Below, piece by piece: positions 17,172-26,925 of a stretch of DNA of 64,000 nt. How positions within the stretch are numbered: position 1 is the stretch's first letter; each line of letters begins with the position of its first letter. The notes beneath the pieces were generated by a model. That model was not told the origin of the DNA. It was given only the letters and a program-made list of their open reading frames with translations, and searched no databases. The DNA is taken from positions 124,001 to 188,000 of the forward strand of contig CAIMEY010000051.1 of NCBI GenBank assembly GCA_903840165.1, in the 5' to 3' direction. The stretch is from an uncultured Myxococcales bacterium. GTDB taxonomy: Bacteria > Myxococcota_A > UBA9042. The translations under genes were made by a program, and so were the position numbers.

Positions 17172-18917
17172 CTACTCGCCCGGTTTGGGGCACTTGTAGG
17201 CCTTGAGCTCGGCATCGCGGTACTTCGCCCACTCGGCGTCATCATTGTTTTTCACAGCGATTTCCCACTTGTCGACCGTGAAGAACTTCTCTTCCTTGAG
17301 GCGCTCCTCGGCATCGTGCTTGAGCGCCTCGTTCTTGCCCTTGAAATCAGGCGTCAAACGCAGGCACTGCAGATCCTTGAGCAGCAGGAGGTAGCGCGGA
17401 CGCAGAATCTGCGGCTCGGGCGTCAGGTCAAAAGAAGCATTGTCAATCACAGACTTGCCGTCCGGCGTCTTCTTGAACTTGCGAACCGTCCAGCCTTCCT
17501 TCTCCAGCTTCTTGGGGTCGATGTCCGAAGGAGCCGGGTCTTCATAGAACAGCACCTTGCGCGCCTTGTAACCCGGTGCCCACAGTTCGATTTCATAGAC
17601 GTAGGTCGAAAGGTCCGTGGTCTTGATGTGGGTCGTCGGATCGTCAACGATGTTGCCATCAGCGTCCTTCTTGGGCGTTTCTTTCCGTTTTTCAATGTCT
17701 TTGACCTTCTCAGCGGTCAAGCGGTCGCACTTGGCGTCCTTGTCAGCCGAGACGGGTGCGCACTGCTCTTTGTCCAGCAGGGGCAGTGTCTGCAGCGACA
17801 TCGGCAATTGCGCCTTCTTCTGCGGCGTTGTCCGCAACGTAAACGGACCAGCGGGCGGCGGCGGCAGGGGCGGCTGAGCCGGCGCGAGGATTTCACCTGG
17901 CATCGGCGGCGGCGGCGGTGGTGGCGGCACGGGCCAAACGGCATCAGCATTGTGCTTGGCTTTCCAAGCTTCTTCCGTGACAAAGCCGATCGTCGCCTTG
18001 GAGTGCCCTTCCTTGTCCGGGGCGCCCAAATTGGCATCGCCTACGCGCACTTCCTTGACAGTGCGGTTGTCGCCAATGCCGGACTTGGCGATGCACTTGC
18101 CGCGTTCGGCCTCCGACCCTTCCTTCTTGCCGGCGCCCTGGCACTCGTAATTGGTCGGACATTCACCCTTTTCGCCGCAAGGGAGACTGCCCGTGATGCG
18201 GCCGATGTAGGACTTGCGGTCCTCTTCGTAGCGCTTCTGCACGATCTTGACCTGAATCTCATCCTCTGGGCTGAAATTCAAATCGAATTGGCCCGTGCGA
18301 TTGAGCATGAGGGTCTGCTCCTGCTCGTGCTCGGCCTCATCGATCTTGGCCTGCTTTTCGGCATCGGTTTCGCATTTGTCTTTCTGACCAAGCAGATGGC
18401 ACTGAAAGGCCGCTTTTCGCTCAGCGTTGGTGCCAATGTAGGCCGCAATACCGGCAAGAAGGGCTGCGAGCGAGCAGATGGCGATCAACCCAAATGGCAA
18501 GGGCCCTTTGGGCACCTTACCTCCTGGTAATCCTAGTTGATCATCGTCCTCGGCCGTGTGGTGCAAGGCGTGCTCAATCGGGTCATCAAAGTGCCCGCCA
18601 CTGTGCCGCGCGTGGTGGTGGTCCTCCTCGTCGGCGTGATCGTCTTGGCTCGCCTTGGGCAAGCTCGACTTCTTGGCCGGGGCAGCTGGCGCGGGTGCGG
18701 CAACCGCTGGGGCTGGCTTTTCCACTGCTTTTTCAGGCTCTTTGGCGGCTACTGGCGCAGCTGCCTTGGGCTCAGCGCTGGCTGCGCCACCGTCCTGCTT
18801 GGCCGCGGCGGCGATTTCCGCAGCGGTGACTTGGTGGCCACAGCCGGCGCAGAACTTGGCTCCGGCCGAAAGCGGGGCGCCGCACTCGGCGCAGAATTTG
18901 GGGGTATTGCTGATCAT
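17172..18917 (-). CDS. Zinc-ribbon, His-rich, single-pass membrane protein of unknown function
   Basis: 581 residues. Two CxxC pairs at the N-terminus (FCAECG and FCAGCG) form a zinc ribbon, followed by an Ala/Pro/Lys-rich linker and a His/Asp-rich patch (DEEDHHHARHSGGHF), then one membrane segment (about residues 138-160). The rest is outside: a Lys/Glu-rich helix, a Cys cluster (PCGEKGECPTNYEC, later GKCIAKS), a run of eight prolines and a ~250-residue globular C-terminus without a recognised family. Predicted topology is zinc ribbon in the cytoplasm and Cys-rich part in the periplasm. The ATG at 18917 is preceded by GAGGA; the 67-residue upstream extension of the frame is not used. Confidence 0.75.
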   Translation of the reverse strand: MISNTPKFCAECGAPLSAGAKFCAGCGHQVTAAEIAAAAKQDGGAASAEPKAAAPVAAKEPEKAVEKPAPAVAAPAPAAPAKKSSLPKASQDDHADEEDHHHARHSGGHFDDPIEHALHHTAEDDDQLGLPGGKVPKGPLPFGLIAICSLAALLAGIAAYIGTNAERKAAFQCHLLGQKDKCETDAEKQAKIDEAEHEQEQTLMLNRTGQFDLNFSPEDEIQVKIVQKRYEEDRKSYIGRITGSLPCGEKGECPTNYECQGAGKKEGSEAERGKCIAKSGIGDNRTVKEVRVGDANLGAPDKEGHSKATIGFVTEEAWKAKHNADAVWPVPPPPPPPPMPGEILAPAQPPLPPPPAGPFTLRTTPQKKAQLPMSLQTLPLLDKEQCAPVSADKDAKCDRLTAEKVKDIEKRKETPKKDADGNIVDDPTTHIKTTDLSTYVYEIELWAPGYKARKVLFYEDPAPSDIDPKKLEKEGWTVRKFKKTPDGKSVIDNASFDLTPEPQILRPRYLLLLKDLQCLRLTPDFKGKNEALKHDAEERLKEEKFFTVDKWEIAVKNNDDAEWAKYRDAELKAYKCPKPGE

Positions 18918-19385
18918 GAGAGCCCGTCCTCGTGTCGCATAAAGTGCTATTTTTCCAGAAGAAACTGCACAGCCGGCGCATGCAGCGGTGCCCACAACTG
19001 AGCAACGGTTCACGCCTTTGCGCCCCGGATGCTGGCAAGGGCGGTCCGAGCCGTCAACACCCCCAATTCCCGCACCGCCCACCTGACGGCTGTTTGCCAG
19101 CGAGCGCTTCCGATTCACCCTGTTATTTCAGTCTTTTTCTAGAGCCGTGGGCTGTCGTCAACCGCCGGTACGCCTCGAGCGCTGCGGTCCCATGGCGCGA
19201 CTGAACAAAGCGGCCTGCAGCGGCCGACCATTGGACGTGTCGCGCGCACGCGTGCTACGCTTTTGCGCCTTTGTGGCCCAAGGGTCGCCGATTCGCAGCG
19301 ATTTGTCGGCCTAACAGGTGCGGCAGCCAAGACGACTTCGATTTCCATCGTTCCGGCCCCCGGGGCCCCTAGCGTAGACGCCATC
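18918..19385. other. Divergent intergenic region between the zinc-ribbon gene and glyQ
   Basis: The 468 bases hold no supported gene. Open frames continuing upstream of both flanking starts lack conserved sequence. No T-box-like leader or clear terminator was recognised upstream of glyQ. It must carry promoters for both divergent genes, but no convincing -35/-10 pair was found. Confidence 0.4.
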
Positions 19386-20549
19386 ATGCTCCAAAATGCG
19401 CCTAGTTTTCAGGACGTTATCCTTCGTCTGCACCAGTATTGGTCGGCGCGTGGCTGCACCCTGACTCAGCCCTACGACCTTGAAAAAGGCGCCGGTACGT
19501 TCAACCCCGCCACCTTTCTGCGCGCCATCGGCCCGGAACCGTGGCACGCCGCCTACGTCGAACCGTCCCGCCGGCCAACCGATGGTCGTTATGGCGAAAA
19601 TCCGAATCGTTTGCAGCATTACTACCAGTACCAGGTGATCCTCAAGCCTTCGCCCAAGGACGTGCTCGACCAGTACCTGGGCTCGCTGCAAGCGATCGGC
19701 ATCGACCTGACCGGCCATGACATCCGCTTTGTAGAAGATGATTGGGAATCACCGACTTTGGGTGCCTGGGGCCTAGGCTGGGAAGTCTGGCTCGACGGCA
19801 TGGAAGTGACGCAGTTTACCTATTTTCAGCAGTGCGGCGGTCTCGATCTGCCCGTGATCAGCGCTGAAATTACGTATGGTTTGGAACGCTTGTGCATGTA
19901 TCTGCAGGGTGTCGAAAGCGTCTACGACCTCGTGTGGTCGCGGGGCCCAGACGGTCGCGACGTCACGTACGGCGAGGTCCATCACCAAGACGAAGTGCAG
20001 TTCAGCGCCCACAATTTTGAACATGCCGATGTGCCAATGCACTTGGCTCTTTTTGACCAGTGCGAGGCCCAGGTCCAGCGCCTGTGCGACCACGATCTGG
20101 TGCTGCCGGCCTATGACTACGTGATGAAGGCGAGTCATGCCTTCAACTTGCTCGACGCGCGCGGTGCCATTTCAGTAAGCGAACGGCAGAAATACATTGG
20201 CCGTGTCCGCGCTTTGTCGCGCCGGGTGGCTGAAGGCTATGAGGCGCTCCGCTACCGGCTTGGCCTGCCGATGTGCCCCGAAGCGCAACGCGATCAGTGG
20301 CTAACCGAACGAGCCCGCAAGCTAGCCCAACAGGCTGAACGCCTTGCGGCCGCTGCAGAAAAAGCCCAAGGAACCAAGACCGCGACACCGGCCAAGTCGG
20401 CGCAACCAGCACAGTCCGGACCACCAGCACAGTCCGAACCACCAGCAAAGACCGCGCCACCGGCAAAGAGTGCGCCACCGGCAAAGAGTGCGCCACCGGC
20501 AAAGAGTGCGCCACCGGCAAAGAGCGCAGAGCCGGAGGTGGCTGCATGA
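19386..20549 (+). CDS. glyQ: Glycyl-tRNA synthetase alpha subunit with a repetitive C-terminal tail
   Basis: Catalytic subunit of the bacterial heterotetrameric glycyl-tRNA synthetase. It begins [19 protein letters not shown], followed by the class II motifs ([52 protein letters not shown]), all highly conserved. GlyQ is normally about 290-305 residues; this one has 387 because of a C-terminal coiled segment and an Ala/Pro/Lys/Ser tail containing four PPAKSA units. The tail is encoded by 18-bp tandem repeats. The gene overlaps glyS by four bases (ATGA), the usual coupling. The upstream extension to 19263 is not conserved. Confidence 0.97.
   Translation: MLQNAPSFQDVILRLHQYWSARGCTLTQPYDLEKGAGTFNPATFLRAIGPEPWHAAYVEPSRRPTDGRYGENPNRLQHYYQYQVILKPSPKDVLDQYLGSLQAIGIDLTGHDIRFVEDDWESPTLGAWGLGWEVWLDGMEVTQFTYFQQCGGLDLPVISAEITYGLERLCMYLQGVESVYDLVWSRGPDGRDVTYGEVHHQDEVQFSAHNFEHADVPMHLALFDQCEAQVQRLCDHDLVLPAYDYVMKASHAFNLLDARGAISVSERQKYIGRVRALSRRVAEGYEALRYRLGLPMCPEAQRDQWLTERARKLAQQAERLAAAAEKAQGTKTATPAKSAQPAQSGPPAQSEPPAKTAPPAKSAPPAKSAPPAKSAPPAKSAEPEVAA
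20403..20528 (+). repeat. 18-bp tandem repeat array within glyQ
   Basis: Four 18-base units from 20457 to 20528 (three identical CCACCGGCAAAGAGTGCG copies and one with two changes at its end) are preceded by degenerate copies from about 20403. They encode repeats of P-P-A-K/Q-S/T-A/E. The identity of the inner units implies recent expansion, so copy number may vary between strains. Confidence 0.92.
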
Positions 20550-22675
20550 GTGATCAATCCGTGCAATACCTTGATTTCTTGCTTGAAATTGGCTGCGAAG
20601 AAGTCCCCGCTGGCGTCGTACCCGTAGCGGCCCAGGCCCTCCAAACGGCTGTCATTGAACTGCTTGATTCAGCAGGGATTCTCCACGGGGACGTCGAGTG
20701 GCTCGGCACGCCACGCCGCATGAGTCTGTGCGTTGCCCAGGTCGGGCCCCAACAGCCCGATCGCGCCGAAGTACTGACTGGGCCGCCGATCAAGGCTGCG
20801 CGGGGTGCGGACGGCCAATGGACGCAGGCCGCCCTCGGATTCGCTCGCGGACAAAATGTGGATATTTCTGCTCTTTTTGAGCTTGAGACAGCCAAGGGGC
20901 CTTACCTAGCCGCCCATCGCACCACGCAGGGACAGCCTACCCTGAAGGTCCTCGCGCAGGCCCTGCCGGGGATCTTACGCAACCTGCCATTTCCTAAGAA
21001 GATGCGCTGGGGCACTGAGCGTGAACCCTTCATCCGCCCCGTCCATTGGCTGGTGGCGCTGCTGGGCGAGACCGTAATTCCCTTTGAGTTCGCCGGCATC
21101 TCCAGCGGTAACCAGGCTCGTGGCCACAGGTTTTGGCACGATCAGTTCTTGACCTTGCCGGCGCAGCGTCACGCGTATGTTCAGGCCCTGCGCCAGGCCC
21201 GCGTGATGGTCGATCCGGCCGAGCGCAAGAACGTCATCTTGCAAGGTATTCATCGTCTTGCGGCCGAGGTCAATGGCAAATGGGTCGAGGATTTCGCCAC
21301 GCTGGACGTCGTGGTGCAACTCACAGAGTGGCCAGAGCCTCTGCTCGGTACCTTTGATCCTGCGTACTTGGCGATCCCGGCCCCGGTCATTCGCACGACC
21401 CTGCGCGAAAACCAAAAACTGTTTACGCTTACGGGCCCGGACGGAAAATTACTCAACTATTTCATAGCTGTGGCTAACACGCTCACCGAAGAGAGCCGCA
21501 GCACGGTCGCCACGGGCAACGCGCGTGTGGTCTCGGCGCGCCTGGCCGATGCCCGCTTCTTTGTCCAAGAAGACACAAGGCAACCCCTTGCCGACTACCG
21601 AGACAAGCTCCACGATCGCGTCTATTTACAAGGGCTTGGCTCCATTTTGCAGCGCGCGGATCGCATCGCCGCCTTGGCTCAAGCCCTGGCCCCGCTTCTA
21701 GCCGCCGAGCAGCAAGCCGATGTTGCCCGAGCAGCGAGGCTGTGCAAGGCCGATCTCTCAACACGAATGGTGTTTGAGTTCCCAGAGTTACAGGGCTTTG
21801 TCGGTGCCGATTACGCTGAGCGCCAAGGCGAGTCTGCCACGGTCGTACGGGCAATTACCGAACATTATCAGCCACGTTTTGCCGGCGATGCCATGCCCCA
21901 GGATGCCGTTGGCGCCTGCGTGGCCCTGGCCGACAAGATCGAAGCGGTGGTGGGCTGCTTTGCCCTGGGTCTACTGCCGACTGGGGCTCAAGACCCCTAT
22001 GCGCTTCGCAGACAAGCTCTTGGTATTTTGCGGATTTTGGCTGATCGCTCTCCAACCGTACGCATCAGCGTCCTGGTCGAAATCGCCGTGGACGTGGTGC
22101 TGCCGGCCCTGCAAATCGGTGGCGCTCGGGTCATCCCCGAGGCCCACAGCGTTCGCGCCGACGTGACCCGCTTCCTGCGTGGGCGATTACTGGCGATGAT
22201 GCAAGCGGAATTCCCCACCGACTTGACCGAAGCGGTCCTGGAAGCTGAGTTTGATCAGGTCGACTCCGTGCGCCCGCGTCTGCAGGCCATTGCCCAGTTA
22301 AAGACCGAACAAGGCGAACGATTTGGCGTTCTTACCGCAGCATTCAAGAGGGTCGGCAACATTGTCCGCAAGCAGGGCGGTGAAGTCGGCGGCGACGCGA
22401 CGGTCGATCCGAAACTGTTTGAATTGCCCGCGGAGCACGCGCTGCAGACAGCCTTGACCGAGGCGGCATCTGCAGTCCAACAGGCTATGAATGTTCATGA
22501 TTACCCGGCTGCACTTCGCACCCTTGCAGCTGTGGGGCCCGCCGTTGACGAATTCTTTACCAATGTCATGGTGATGTGCGATCAGCCCGCTGTCCGCCGC
22601 AACCGCTTAGCCCTGCTGCACCGCTGCGCAGACCTCTTCGCCAAGTTGGCGGACTTCTCGCGGATAGGTGCGTGA
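20546..22675 (+). CDS. glyS: Glycyl-tRNA synthetase beta subunit
   Basis: 709 residues, the usual length. It begins with [15 protein letters not shown], the family N-terminus, with KMRWG and [12 protein letters not shown] in the body, a central HD-like domain region and a C-terminal DALR-type anticodon-binding domain ([22 protein letters not shown]). It binds tRNA-Gly and is required with GlyQ for aminoacylation. Translationally coupled to glyQ through the ATGA overlap. Confidence 0.97.
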   Translation: MSDQSVQYLDFLLEIGCEEVPAGVVPVAAQALQTAVIELLDSAGILHGDVEWLGTPRRMSLCVAQVGPQQPDRAEVLTGPPIKAARGADGQWTQAALGFARGQNVDISALFELETAKGPYLAAHRTTQGQPTLKVLAQALPGILRNLPFPKKMRWGTEREPFIRPVHWLVALLGETVIPFEFAGISSGNQARGHRFWHDQFLTLPAQRHAYVQALRQARVMVDPAERKNVILQGIHRLAAEVNGKWVEDFATLDVVVQLTEWPEPLLGTFDPAYLAIPAPVIRTTLRENQKLFTLTGPDGKLLNYFIAVANTLTEESRSTVATGNARVVSARLADARFFVQEDTRQPLADYRDKLHDRVYLQGLGSILQRADRIAALAQALAPLLAAEQQADVARAARLCKADLSTRMVFEFPELQGFVGADYAERQGESATVVRAITEHYQPRFAGDAMPQDAVGACVALADKIEAVVGCFALGLLPTGAQDPYALRRQALGILRILADRSPTVRISVLVEIAVDVVLPALQIGGARVIPEAHSVRADVTRFLRGRLLAMMQAEFPTDLTEAVLEAEFDQVDSVRPRLQAIAQLKTEQGERFGVLTAAFKRVGNIVRKQGGEVGGDATVDPKLFELPAEHALQTALTEAASAVQQAMNVHDYPAALRTLAAVGPAVDEFFTNVMVMCDQPAVRRNRLALLHRCADLFAKLADFSRIGA

Positions 22676-23026
22676 ATTAGCATGAATTGCCCGATCCACG
22701 ACTCTGCGATCAATGGCTCCTGCGACGCTCCGCTGGTGACGGACCAGGCGCGAACCTCGACCACCGTGGCACCCTGGGACAAATTTGCTACTGTGGCAGC
22801 GAATAGGGCCCCCAAGCCGTGGCGCACAATGACCCGTTCGGATTCAGCTAGGCACGAGATGAAACCCGGAATTCTAAAAACGTTTCTTGAGCGACGCGCG
22901 ACAACCGACACCTCGGTTGGCTCAGACATGCCAATAGGGGTTCCAGACGCGCCCGGGCGTGTGGGAGAGCGGCCGTTGACCCGTTTCGTTGGCAGCGCCC
23001 TATCCGCGCAAGACCTGGTCTTTTCT
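22676..23026. other. Gap between glyS and the lipoprotein genes
   Basis: The plus-strand frame of the next gene is open back to an ATG at 22682, but the encoded 115 residues are polar and unremarkable and would place a lipoprotein signal more than 130 residues from the N-terminus. A minus-strand frame is open here too. I treat it as noncoding. Confidence 0.4.
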
Positions 23027-24316
23027 GTGGATCGTCGTCGATTTGTCTCTGTGCTGCACCGCTGGCGCCAAGCGCAGGCCTGCCTTTTGGCGCTGTTGGC
23101 CCTGAGCCTCGCCGCGTGCAATGCCAACGGGGGTCTCGCAGCCGACAAGCTCACCTTTGTTCGCTATCCGCTTGCAATGACAGCTGATGCTACAGCCAAG
23201 TGGTTGCTCGTCGCGGGGACCAACTTCGACCGAATGTACCGCTCCGGCGTCGTTCGCGTTCTAGACACGACGACCGATCAGTTCGTGCCTGGACATCAAG
23301 TTGAAATTCCGGGGTTTGCCGGCGGCATGGTGCTCTTGCCCTCGGATGCGACGCCACCGGCCTCTCCTGCCCCTTCTGCGTCGCTAGGTTTGGTGCTTGC
23401 GCGGGAAGACGACTCTTTGTCCGCCTTCCATGTTTCCGCTGATGTTACGCCGACTTTGAACTGCAATGAGGGTGACGCGTCGCCCGAAGGCACCGACGGT
23501 CGCTGCGCCGGGGACTACCACTTTGGCGCTGTAGGCACCGATTTTCCTGTGGGCGACGATCCGCTGGATCTCGCGGTCGAACCGGTGGGCCAGCACCACT
23601 ACCGCGTGCACATCATCGGCACCAACAACGGGCAAGTGTCGATCTTTGATGTCGATCCGACGGTGACGCCCCCCAAGTTCACGCCCATCGACTCCTTTAT
23701 CCTCGACGCCGGTCTGCAAACCATTCGTTATTCGCCGCTAACCGGCCGTTTGTACATCTCAGACGCGCACTTACCTCAGCTGCACAATTACCACATGGAG
23801 GCGACGACCGACCCAAGCCACCCTTGGCGAGCGGTCCTCGAACCAGCCATCAACTTGCCCGCGTCAACGGCGATCAACTACGGCCGAGGCATGGCACTTT
23901 CGAGCGACGGGGCCACCTTATACGTGACCTGGCGCAGTCCCAATTCCATCCTAATTCTAGACATTTCCCCCGATGCCGATGGCGTACCCCGCAACCGAGT
24001 GGCCGACATGATTCCGCTGAGCCCTGGGCCGGCCCAGGTCGCTGTAGCGCCGGTGGGCCCTCAAGGGCGGGATCTGGTCTACGCGGCCTGCTTTGATACG
24101 GATCGAATCTGGGTGCTCGATCCGTTCCAAAGGGCATTTACGACGCAAATTCAGATGCCCAATGCGGTCTACAGCCTCCGTGTGATTCAGCACCCCGATC
24201 AGGGCTGGAAGTTGTACGCAGCGCTGTTCAACCTTCATGAAATCGCGGTTATTCCGCTGCAACCGGGCGTGGCTGGACAGCACACAGTGACGCACGTGGC
24301 GGAGCCAACGCCGTGA
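23027..24316 (+). CDS. Exported lipoprotein, probable beta-propeller
   Basis: A signal peptide II: basic RRRFVSVLHRWRQ, then a hydrophobic ACLLALLALS core and lipobox LAAC. The mature part has repeated strand patterns typical of YVTN/NHL-like propellers (LDLAVEPVGQHHYRVHIIGTN, YVTWRSPNSILILDISPDADG, LVYAACFDTDRIWVLDPF), so it is probably a propeller on the envelope surface. Starts are uncertain: GTG 23027 or GTG 23051 both give a proper signal peptide. It overlaps the next lipoprotein gene by four bases (GTGA), so the two are translated together. Function unknown. Confidence 0.72.
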   Translation: MDRRRFVSVLHRWRQAQACLLALLALSLAACNANGGLAADKLTFVRYPLAMTADATAKWLLVAGTNFDRMYRSGVVRVLDTTTDQFVPGHQVEIPGFAGGMVLLPSDATPPASPAPSASLGLVLAREDDSLSAFHVSADVTPTLNCNEGDASPEGTDGRCAGDYHFGAVGTDFPVGDDPLDLAVEPVGQHHYRVHIIGTNNGQVSIFDVDPTVTPPKFTPIDSFILDAGLQTIRYSPLTGRLYISDAHLPQLHNYHMEATTDPSHPWRAVLEPAINLPASTAINYGRGMALSSDGATLYVTWRSPNSILILDISPDADGVPRNRVADMIPLSPGPAQVAVAPVGPQGRDLVYAACFDTDRIWVLDPFQRAFTTQIQMPNAVYSLRVIQHPDQGWKLYAALFNLHEIAVIPLQPGVAGQHTVTHVAEPTP

Positions 24317-26862
24317 TATTGCAAAGAACCCTCGGTAAATTCTCTGTCCTGGCTTGGCTCGTGGCCGCTGCGGCATGCACGACGACAACGACGCCGCTGC
24401 AGCATGGCTCGACAACCCCACGAACATTAGGCCTTTTCTGTGTGACCAACAGTGGAGTCCAGCTCATGGACTCGTGCCCGGGCGACGCCAATGTGTTGGC
24501 TTTGGTCGGTGGCGGTTCTAGCGGCACGATTTCCCTTGCCAATCCAGACGCTTACCAATGGATCGACCAGGACCCAGCCATCCCTGGCTTTAACGGCCTG
24601 CGCGTACCCGGCGTGCCCGGCGCCATCGCAGTGGACGCCAAGAACTCTGTGGCCTATGTAACCCTGCATTTAGTCAACGAAATTCAGAGAATCGACCTCA
24701 GCCGCGTCCTGACGACCAAGTACTTAGCGCGCCTGGAAACCTTGGCCCTCGGCTTTGATCCTCAGGACATGATTCTCGATGACGATCAACTGCTTTTGAC
24801 GGACACCGCCGGCGGGCAAGTGTGGTCCTTGGCCACGGCCGACTACCCAACGGGACAGCCGCACGCCGTGCAAGTTGGCGGTTCTCCTGCACATATGACG
24901 GTGACCCAAGGCAAGATCTACGTCAGCCATGTGCACGAACGACACGTAACCGTTCTGGACCGCAAGACCCTGAAAGTCTTGACGCGAATCGGCTTCGGCC
25001 CTCCATGCAGCGATGGCATCGACAACGACGGCGACGGCCAAATCGACCGAAACGACAGCAGCTGCACGAACGCAGAGGACGGCTCTGAAGGCAAGGCTGC
25101 CGTGATTGCCGCATGCGCCAATGGGATCGACGACGATGGCGATGGCCAAACCGACTACCCAAATGACTTAGGTTGTAGCGGCTTTGGTGACAACGACGAA
25201 TGGAACGACCTGGGCACCTGCCATGACGGCCTCGACAACAACGGCGACGGCAAGACCGATGCCGACGACGTCCTCTGCCAAGCGGGCGGCAGCACCGAAT
25301 GGACCCTGCTTGCTGGCGCGGCACAATTGCCAGGACCTGCGCGGCCTTGCGCCAATGGCATCGACGACGACGGCGACGGCAAGACCGACCTTGATGACGA
25401 CACCTGCTACAACCGCGACACGCCGGGAGAATCGCAAGGCGACGAGGCACCATCGGCCCTGATCACCGCGACATTTGACGGCAATTTTGTCGCCGTGGCT
25501 GACAAAGCGACGCGCATCCTGTACTGGATCGACCCGATGCTTGACCAGTTGATGGTGCCACAACCTGGCGCAACAACGCCGTTTGCTCGCGCTTCCCTGT
25601 TGGACGCTAAGCAGCAAGTGCGGGGCGTAACGCTGCCCGGCCTGCCGGAGTCGATGGTCCCGGTGCGGCTGACGGCGAGTCTGGGCACGCCCGCCCAAGT
25701 GGTTAGTATGACTCCGATTGCGGTCGCTTTGGCCGGAGCCGGCATGGTGCTGGTGCGCCCGCAACTGGTCGAGTTGGACGTGGCGGGCAATCCCACAGGC
25801 AATACCCCGATTTCGATTGGCCTTGTGCCGTCGGCGGGGCCATTTTCACTGCCCGTCGATGCGTCGGCCACCGTGCCCAATCGACCGACCTTGCTAATCG
25901 CCAATCAGATCCAAGAGATGCCGGTCAATGTGCCCGCGCAGTACGCCAACTTTGGCGATCTGACACGGACGACCAACTTCGGCCTGCTGGTCAACGACCA
26001 AACCATTGAACATCGCACCGAAACTTGGTCCTTCACGCAAATGGGCATCTTGCCTGGCGGAGCCCGGTTTGGCGGCACGTGGCAGACGGTCGAGCGCCTC
26101 TATGATGACCGCGCCGACTTCTGTGAAATGGGTGTTCTCCCAGGAGATTGGGTGGTTACGCAGCAACCTGCCTGCCAGGGGCAGCCCGCCCAAGTGGTGC
26201 GCTACGCCATCGCCGAGGTGCTGCCGCGGACCTTGCGCATCGACCCAAACAGCGGCGTGCTGGATGTGCCGATCACGGCGGCCAACCAGGCGAATTGGCA
26301 AGGCAAAGACGAGTCTGCGGTACCGGCACCGGTGATCGGTTGTTACGCGCCCTCAAGCCTGAAATACCAAGTGCGCGCCAAGCAGTGGCTGCCCGTCGGC
26401 TCGCGCACCGGGGTCCTCTCGAGTCGCCACGCTGCCGGCGGCCAGTGCACCTCGGTTGAGTTTGCTGCTGCGGCCCGTGTGATGGAGCCCCAAGCGCCGG
26501 GCGACGTCAGTGGAAAATCCTTTGTACCTTCAGCCTGTCCGATGATTGGCCTGGATGCCAACTTGCCGGCCACGCCCTATGTCCATCCGATGTTCACGGC
26601 GCAGTTGTTGCCCGGGTGCGCGCCGCAACTCGACGCAACGCCAGCACGCCTGCTGCCGCCAATTCGCGATGCCCGCTGGCAATTTGGCTTGGTCGCTGGT
26701 TTTACACCGCGCGGGTCCGATGTGGGCGCAGCGCCTGTCGCCGCCGGCAGTGGATTGCCGTTGGCGCGTGCCTACTTCATCGACGAAGGCCAGGGAGCCA
26801 TCTACACGATCGACTTGGCCAGCGGCGTTCGCGTGCCCAGCGACAAAGTCCCGCTGCAGTAG
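24313..26862 (+). CDS. Large lipoprotein with four thrombospondin-3-like calcium-type repeats
   Basis: 849 residues from a GTG that overlaps the preceding stop. Signal peptide with lipobox (VAAAAC). The first part has propeller-like strands; about residues 230-370 hold four repeats of the form C-x-D/N-G-I-D-D/N-D-G-D-G-x-x-D followed by a second Cys, as in type 3 thrombospondin/EF-hand-like calcium loops of many myxobacterial surface proteins. The rest is beta-rich with scattered cysteines. Inference: a calcium-stabilised surface protein acting with its translationally coupled partner. No enzymatic motif was recognised. Confidence 0.78.
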   Translation: MILQRTLGKFSVLAWLVAAAACTTTTTPLQHGSTTPRTLGLFCVTNSGVQLMDSCPGDANVLALVGGGSSGTISLANPDAYQWIDQDPAIPGFNGLRVPGVPGAIAVDAKNSVAYVTLHLVNEIQRIDLSRVLTTKYLARLETLALGFDPQDMILDDDQLLLTDTAGGQVWSLATADYPTGQPHAVQVGGSPAHMTVTQGKIYVSHVHERHVTVLDRKTLKVLTRIGFGPPCSDGIDNDGDGQIDRNDSSCTNAEDGSEGKAAVIAACANGIDDDGDGQTDYPNDLGCSGFGDNDEWNDLGTCHDGLDNNGDGKTDADDVLCQAGGSTEWTLLAGAAQLPGPARPCANGIDDDGDGKTDLDDDTCYNRDTPGESQGDEAPSALITATFDGNFVAVADKATRILYWIDPMLDQLMVPQPGATTPFARASLLDAKQQVRGVTLPGLPESMVPVRLTASLGTPAQVVSMTPIAVALAGAGMVLVRPQLVELDVAGNPTGNTPISIGLVPSAGPFSLPVDASATVPNRPTLLIANQIQEMPVNVPAQYANFGDLTRTTNFGLLVNDQTIEHRTETWSFTQMGILPGGARFGGTWQTVERLYDDRADFCEMGVLPGDWVVTQQPACQGQPAQVVRYAIAEVLPRTLRIDPNSGVLDVPITAANQANWQGKDESAVPAPVIGCYAPSSLKYQVRAKQWLPVGSRTGVLSSRHAAGGQCTSVEFAAAARVMEPQAPGDVSGKSFVPSACPMIGLDANLPATPYVHPMFTAQLLPGCAPQLDATPARLLPPIRDARWQFGLVAGFTPRGSDVGAAPVAAGSGLPLARAYFIDEGQGAIYTIDLASGVRVPSDKVPLQ
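25009..25415 (+). repeat. Four DGIDNDGDG-type coding repeats
   Basis: Repeats around 25009-25060, 25106-25180, 25216-25280 and 25345-25415 share the protein pattern NGIDDDGDGxTD with flanking cysteines. The Asp spacing fits calcium coordination as in thrombospondin type 3 repeats. DNA identity between units is high in GACGACGGCGACGGC-like cores. Confidence 0.85.
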
Positions 26863-26925
26863 TCCGCTCGCCAGGCCGTTGCCCCCTGCATTGCGGCCCC
26901 ATTGAGCGCAAGCACCTACAATTAC

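Noticed and set aside
18918..19385. T-box riboswitch upstream of glyQ
   Set aside because: No AGGGTGGNACCGCG-type T-box sequence or terminator hairpin could be found.
20457..20528. 18-bp tandem repeats considered as a CRISPR or iteron array
   Set aside because: There are no spacers, the repeats stay in frame with glyQ and no replication gene is nearby.
22682..23026. Longer N-terminus for the propeller-like lipoprotein, from ATG 22682
   Set aside because: It would bury the lipoprotein signal at residue ~130; the added sequence shows no domain and there is no Shine-Dalgarno.
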